From Siphonodentalium dalli (taxonomy: Eukaryota; Mollusca; Scaphopoda; Gadilida; Siphonodentaliidae), in the NCBI GenBank assembly GCA_032622095.1, contig CP136064.1, positions 249,955,827-250,019,826 on the forward strand: DNA of 64,000 nt, written 5' to 3'. Numbering within the stretch: the stretch's first letter is position 1; every line of letters starts with the position of its first letter. A program made the translations under genes and the position numbers. Positions 59,106 through 64,000 of this stretch are shown piece by piece. The notes beneath the pieces are model-generated. The model had not been told where the DNA came from and searched no databases. It saw only the letters and a list, made by a program, of their open reading frames with translations.

Positions 59106-59624
59106 GGTCTATAATCCGTACAGGTGCACAACCTGTCCGAGATAACAAAGCGCCCGACTTAATAGCAATATCTTCCAGCGATGTCTTCCACCATATCCAT
59201 GATATCCCAAAGTAAACAACTTGTATTATTATACTTATCGGACCTATATATTGTGAACCGATTTATAAACCTATATTTAAACGGGAGCAGCGTCATATAT
59301 AAGCCACCCAGTGCGACAGCGAAGTTGGTTCGATTCCAGATTAGCGTGGATTCTGCATCTGGCCAACATAGCTGTTTAGAAAACTCACGCGTTCGTGTTC
59401 CTATATTTGAAAGAAGTTTTCGGTATATACAAACCAAAGAAATTAACACCCTAACCGTTATGGCTGTCATGCAGGACTTCACGGTTACACGTGGTAAGAA
59501 TATGCGCATAACTTGGTTACGCACGTAGTGCAAGCATACCCAGACTGTAATCGTAAATGCTAACCGCGAGTTGGCGAAACGTCTCTCATTACTTATATCT
59601 GTAGCAGCCTACATTAATTGATAA
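59106..59624. other. No gene supported
   Basis: Open stretches of about 115-124 codons lie on both strands (59159-59533), overlapping and mirrored, with no recognised domain. CGAAGTTGGTTCGATTCCAG near 59321 resembles a tRNA T-arm, but no tRNA fold was found. Confidence 0.35.
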
Positions 59625-62600
59625 GCTTACATCGTGACACACCATGCATGCATCTCGCTTACATCGTGACACACCATGCATGTACCTTGCTTACATCGTG
59701 ACACACCATGCATGCATCTCGCTTACATCGTGACACACTATGCATGCACCTCGCTTACATCGTGACACACCATGCATGCATCTCGCTTACGTCGTGACAC
59801 ACCATGCATGCACCTCGCTTACATCGTGACACACCATGCATGCACATCGCTTACATCGTGACACACCATGCATGCACATCGCTTACATCGTGACACACCA
59901 TGAATGCACATCGCTTACATCGTGACACACCATGCATGCACCTCGCTTACATCGTGACACACCATACATGCACCTCGCTTACATCGTGACAAACCATGGA
60001 TGCACCTCGCTTAAACCGTGACACACCATGCATGCACCTCGCTTACATCGTGACACACCGTGCATGCACATCGCTTACATCGTGACACACCATGCATGCA
60101 CCTCGCTTACATCGTGACACACCATGCATGCACCTCGTTTACATCGTGACACACCATGCATGCATCTCGCTTACATCGTGACACACCATGCATGCACCTC
60201 GCTTATACCGTGACACACCATGCATGCACCTCGCTTACATCGTGACACACCATGCATGCACCTCGCTTACATCGTGACACACCATGCATGCACATCGCTT
60301 ACATCGTGACAAACCATGGATGCACCTCGCTTACATCGTGACACACCATGCATGCACCTAGCTTACATCGTGACACACCATGCATGCACCTCGCTTACAT
60401 CGAGACACACCATGAATGCACCTCGCTTACACCGAGACACACCATGCATGCACCTCGCTTACACCGTGATACACCACGCATGCACCTAGCTTACATCGTG
60501 ACACACCATGGATGCACCTCGCTTACATCGAGACACACCATGCATGCACCTCACTTACATCGTGACACACCATGGATGCACCTCGCTTACATCGTGACAC
60601 ACCATGCATGCACCTAGCTTACATCGTGACACACCATGGATGCGCCTCGCTTACATCGTGACACACCATGCATGCACCTCGCTTACATCGTGACACACCA
60701 TGCATGCACCTAGCTTACATCGTGACACATCATGAATGCACCTCGCTTACATCGTGACACACCATGCATGCACCTCGCTTACACCGTGACACACAATGCA
60801 TGCACCTCGCTTACATCGTGACACACCATGCATGCACTTCGCTTACATCGTGATACACCATACATGCACCTCGCTCACATCGTGACACACCATGCATGCA
60901 CCTAGCTTACATCGTGATACACCATGCATGTATCTCGCTTACATCGTGACACACCATGCATGCACCTCGCTTACATCGAGACACACCATGCATGCACATC
61001 GCTTACACCGTGACACACCATGCATGCACCTCGCTTACACCGTGACACACCATGCATGCACCTCGCTTACATCGTGACACACCATGCATGCACCTCGCTT
61101 ACACCGTGACACACCATGCATGCACCTCGCTTACATCGAGACACACCATGTATGCACCTCGCTTACATCGTGACACACCATGCATGCACATCGCTTACAT
61201 CGTGACACACCATGCATGCACCTAGCTTACATCGTGACACACCATGCATGCACCTCGTTTACATCGTGACACACCATGCATGCACATCGCTTACATCGTG
61301 ACATACCATGTATGCACCTCGCTTATACCGTGACACACCATGCATGCACCTCGCTTACATCGTGACACACCATGCATGCACATCGCTTACATCGTGACAC
61401 ACCATGCATGCACCTCGCTTACACCGTGACACACAATGCATGCACCTCGCTTACATCGTGACACACCATGCATGCACCTCGCTTACATCGTGACACACCA
61501 TGCATGCACATCGTTTACATCGTGACACACCATGCATGCACCTCACTCACAACGTGACACACCATGCATGCATATCGCTTACATCGTGACACACTATGCA
61601 TGCACCTCGCTTACATCGTGACACACTATGCATGCACCTCGCTTACATCGTGACACACCATGCATGCACCTCGCTTACACCGTGACACACCATGCATGCA
61701 CCTCGCTTACACCGTGACACACCATGCATGCACCTCGCTTACATCGTGACACACTATGCATGCACCTCGCTTACATCGTGACACACCATGCATGCACCTC
61801 GCTTACATCGAGACACCATACATGCACCTCGCTTACATCGAGACACACCATGCATGCACCTCGCTTACATCGTGGCACACCATGCATGCACCTAGCTTAC
61901 ATCGTGACACACCATGTATGTATCTCGCTTACATCGTGACACACCATGCATGCACCTCGCTTACACCGTGACACACCATGCATGCACCTCGCTTACATCG
62001 TGACACACCATGCATGCACCTAGCTTACATCGTGACACACCATGTATGTATCTCGCTTACATCGTGACACACCGTGCATGCACCTCGCTTACATCGTGAC
62101 ACACCATGCATGCACCTCGCTTACATCGTGACACACCATGCATGCATCTCGCTTACATCGTGACACACCGTGCATGCATCTCGCTTACATCGTGACACAC
62201 CGTGCATGCACCTCGCTTACATCGTGACACACCATGCATGCACCTCGCTTACATCGAGACACACAATGCATGCACCTCGCTTACATCGTGACACACCATG
62301 CATGCACCTAGCTTACATCGTAAAACACCATGCATGCACATCGCTTACACCGTGACACACCATGCATGCACCTCGCTTACATCGTGACACACCATGTATG
62401 CACCTCGCTTACACCGTGACACACCATGCATGCACCTCGCTTACATCGTGACACACCATGCATGCACCTCGCTTACATCGTGACACACCATGCATGCACC
62501 TCGCTTACATCGTGACACACCATGCATGCACCTCGCTTACATCGTGACACACCATGCATGCATCTCGCTTACATCGTGACACACCATGCATGCATCTCGC

Positions 62601-64000
62601 TTACATCGTGACACACCATGCATGCACCTCGCTTACATCGTGACACAACATGCAAGCACCTCGCTTACATCGTGACACACCATGCATGCACCTCGCTTAC
62701 ATCGTGACACACCATGCATGCATCTCGCTTACATCGTGACACACCATGCATGCACCTAGCTCACATCGTGACACACCATACATGCACCTCGCTTACATCG
62801 TGACACACCATGCATGCATCTCGCATACACCGTGACACACCATGCATGCACCTCGCTTACACCGTGACACACCATGCATGCACCTCGCTTAGATCGTGAC
62901 ACACCAGGCATGCACCTCGCTTACATCGTGACATACCGTACCATGCATGCACCTCGCTTACATCGTGACACACCATGCATGCACCTCGCTTACACCGTGA
63001 CACGCCATGCATGCACCTCGCTTAGATCGTGACACACCAGGCATGCACCTCGCTTACATCGTGACATACCATGCATGCACCTCGCTTACACCGTGACACA
63101 CCATGCATACACCTCGCTTACACGTGACATACCATGCATGCACCTCGCTTACACCGTGACACACCATGCATGCACCTCGCTTACACCGTGACACACCATG
63201 CATGCACCTCGCTTACATCGTGACACACCATGCATGCACCTCGCTTACATCGTGACACACCATGCATGCATCTCGCTTACATCGTGACACACCATTCATG
63301 CACATCGCTTACATCGTGACACACCATGCATGCACCTCGCTTTCACCGTGACACACCATGCATGCACATCGCTTACATCGTGACACACTATGCATGCACC
63401 TCGCTTACACCGTGATACACCATGCTTGCACCTCGCTTACACCGTGACACACCATGCATGCACCTCGCTTACATCGTGACACACCATGCATGCATATCGC
63501 TTACATCGTGACACACTATGCATGCACCTCGCTTACATCGTGACACACCATGCATGCACCTCGCTTACACCGTGACACACCATGCATGCACCTCGCTTAC
63601 ATCGTGACACACCATGCATGCATCTCGCTTACATCGTGACACACCATGCATGCACCTCGCTTACATCGTGACACACCATGCATGCACCTCGCTTACATCG
63701 TGACACATCGTGCATGCACCTCGCTTACATCGTGACACACCATGCATGCGCCTCGCTTACATTGTGACACACCATGCATGCATGCACCTCGCTTAGATCG
63801 TGACACACCATGCACGCACATCGCTTACACCGTGACACACCATGCATGCACCTCGCTTAGATCGTGACACACCATGCATGCATCTCGCTTACATCGTGAC
63901 ACACCATGCATGCACATCGCTTACACCGTGACACCATGCATGCACCTCGCTTACATCGTGACACACCATGCATGCACCTCGCTTACACCGTGACACACCA
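59625..64000 (+). repeat. 32-bp satellite array, about 137 units, continues past the window end
   Basis: The consensus unit is CATGCATGCACCTCGC followed by TTACATCGTGACACAC. The array starts abruptly at GCTTACATCGTG (59625) and fills the rest of the window. Unit variants are few and recurrent: CACCTCGC, CATCTCGC, CACATCGC or CACCTAGC, and ACATCG or ACACCG. Rare length changes occur (for example +5 near 62936, +4 near 63775, -2 near 61813 and 63934). Some variant combinations recur 128 bp apart, that is every four units. It shows no protein signature; open frames through it come from the repeat alone. Confidence 0.97.

Noticed and set aside
60348-62355. Open frames of 60-89 codons reading MHAPRLHRDTPCMHLAYI
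   Set aside because: They are a by-product of the 32-bp satellite read through its three phases. The third phase of the normal unit meets TGA, and frames stay open only where a variant (CGAGAC) removes it.
59625-64000. CRISPR-like appearance of regular 32-bp repeats
   Set aside because: Units are contiguous with no unique spacers and the DNA is eukaryotic; it is a satellite.
1-64000. Retrovirus-like or LTR elements, Polintons
   Set aside because: No protease, integrase, capsid or envelope-like frame and no long terminal direct repeats were recognised; the only reverse transcriptase is of LINE type.

Overview
This is AT-rich eukaryotic DNA, dominated by repeats and almost free of genes. It most likely comes from a mollusc, probably a bivalve. 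The evidence is a tropomyosin copy whose sequence looks molluscan (start MDAIKKKM, end AEMAGY), a GT-AG intron of about 12.6 kb, a LINE tail of the kind common in bivalves ('gggccataactctg' followed by GGAC repeats near 42800-43220), and a high load of short palindromic DNA transposons. The species assignment is an inference.

Only two host protein-coding loci can be supported, both on the minus strand. (1) 44137-57661 is a two-exon gene for a PHYHD1-like phytanoyl-CoA dioxygenase-domain protein. It encodes 292 aa, with a 556-nt first coding exon (57106-57661), a 323-nt second exon (44224-44546), matching splice sites and all expected iron and 2-oxoglutarate ligands. (2) 36349-37203 is an intronless tropomyosin frame of exactly 284 codons, interrupted only by a TGA at codon 215. 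It is either a young retrocopy or a decaying or recoded intronless gene.

Layout. 1-4050 has no recognisable gene. 4055-8075 holds a 909-bp inverted-repeat element, a TAA-flanked MITE, a tRNA-derived SINE, a TA-flanked palindromic MITE and a 393-bp foldback element. 8686-11450 is a 1.3-1.5 kb tandem duplication with a large (TG)n expansion. 11400-13600 holds palindromic elements. 14520-16752 and 30730-33302 are two copies of one long complex repeat that carries its own minisatellite and a MITE, tripled in the first copy. 17870-19272 is a nested palindromic element with a 494-bp TTAA-flanked insertion; a second copy of that insertion, equal in length, lies at 37991-38484. 24838-25560, 28262-29112, 38795-39060, 40590-40900 and 50380-51180 belong to a dispersed family rich in AAGATGGCGGCC-like motifs. 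33370-33860 is a cluster of short GCGCTTAAGCGC-type palindromes.

The PHYHD1-like intron (44547-57105) is a stack of transposons: a degenerate 150-bp array (46790-48010), a 5'-truncated LINE (48480-54205) split by a 3223-bp DNA element with 26-bp perfect inverted ends and a TAA duplication (49178-52400), and a 1153-bp element with TAA duplication (54815-55967). Downstream lie a palindrome built from two palindromes (58855-59105) and a 32-bp satellite that runs from 59625 past the end of the window. No tRNA or rRNA gene, CRISPR array or operon-like organisation was seen.
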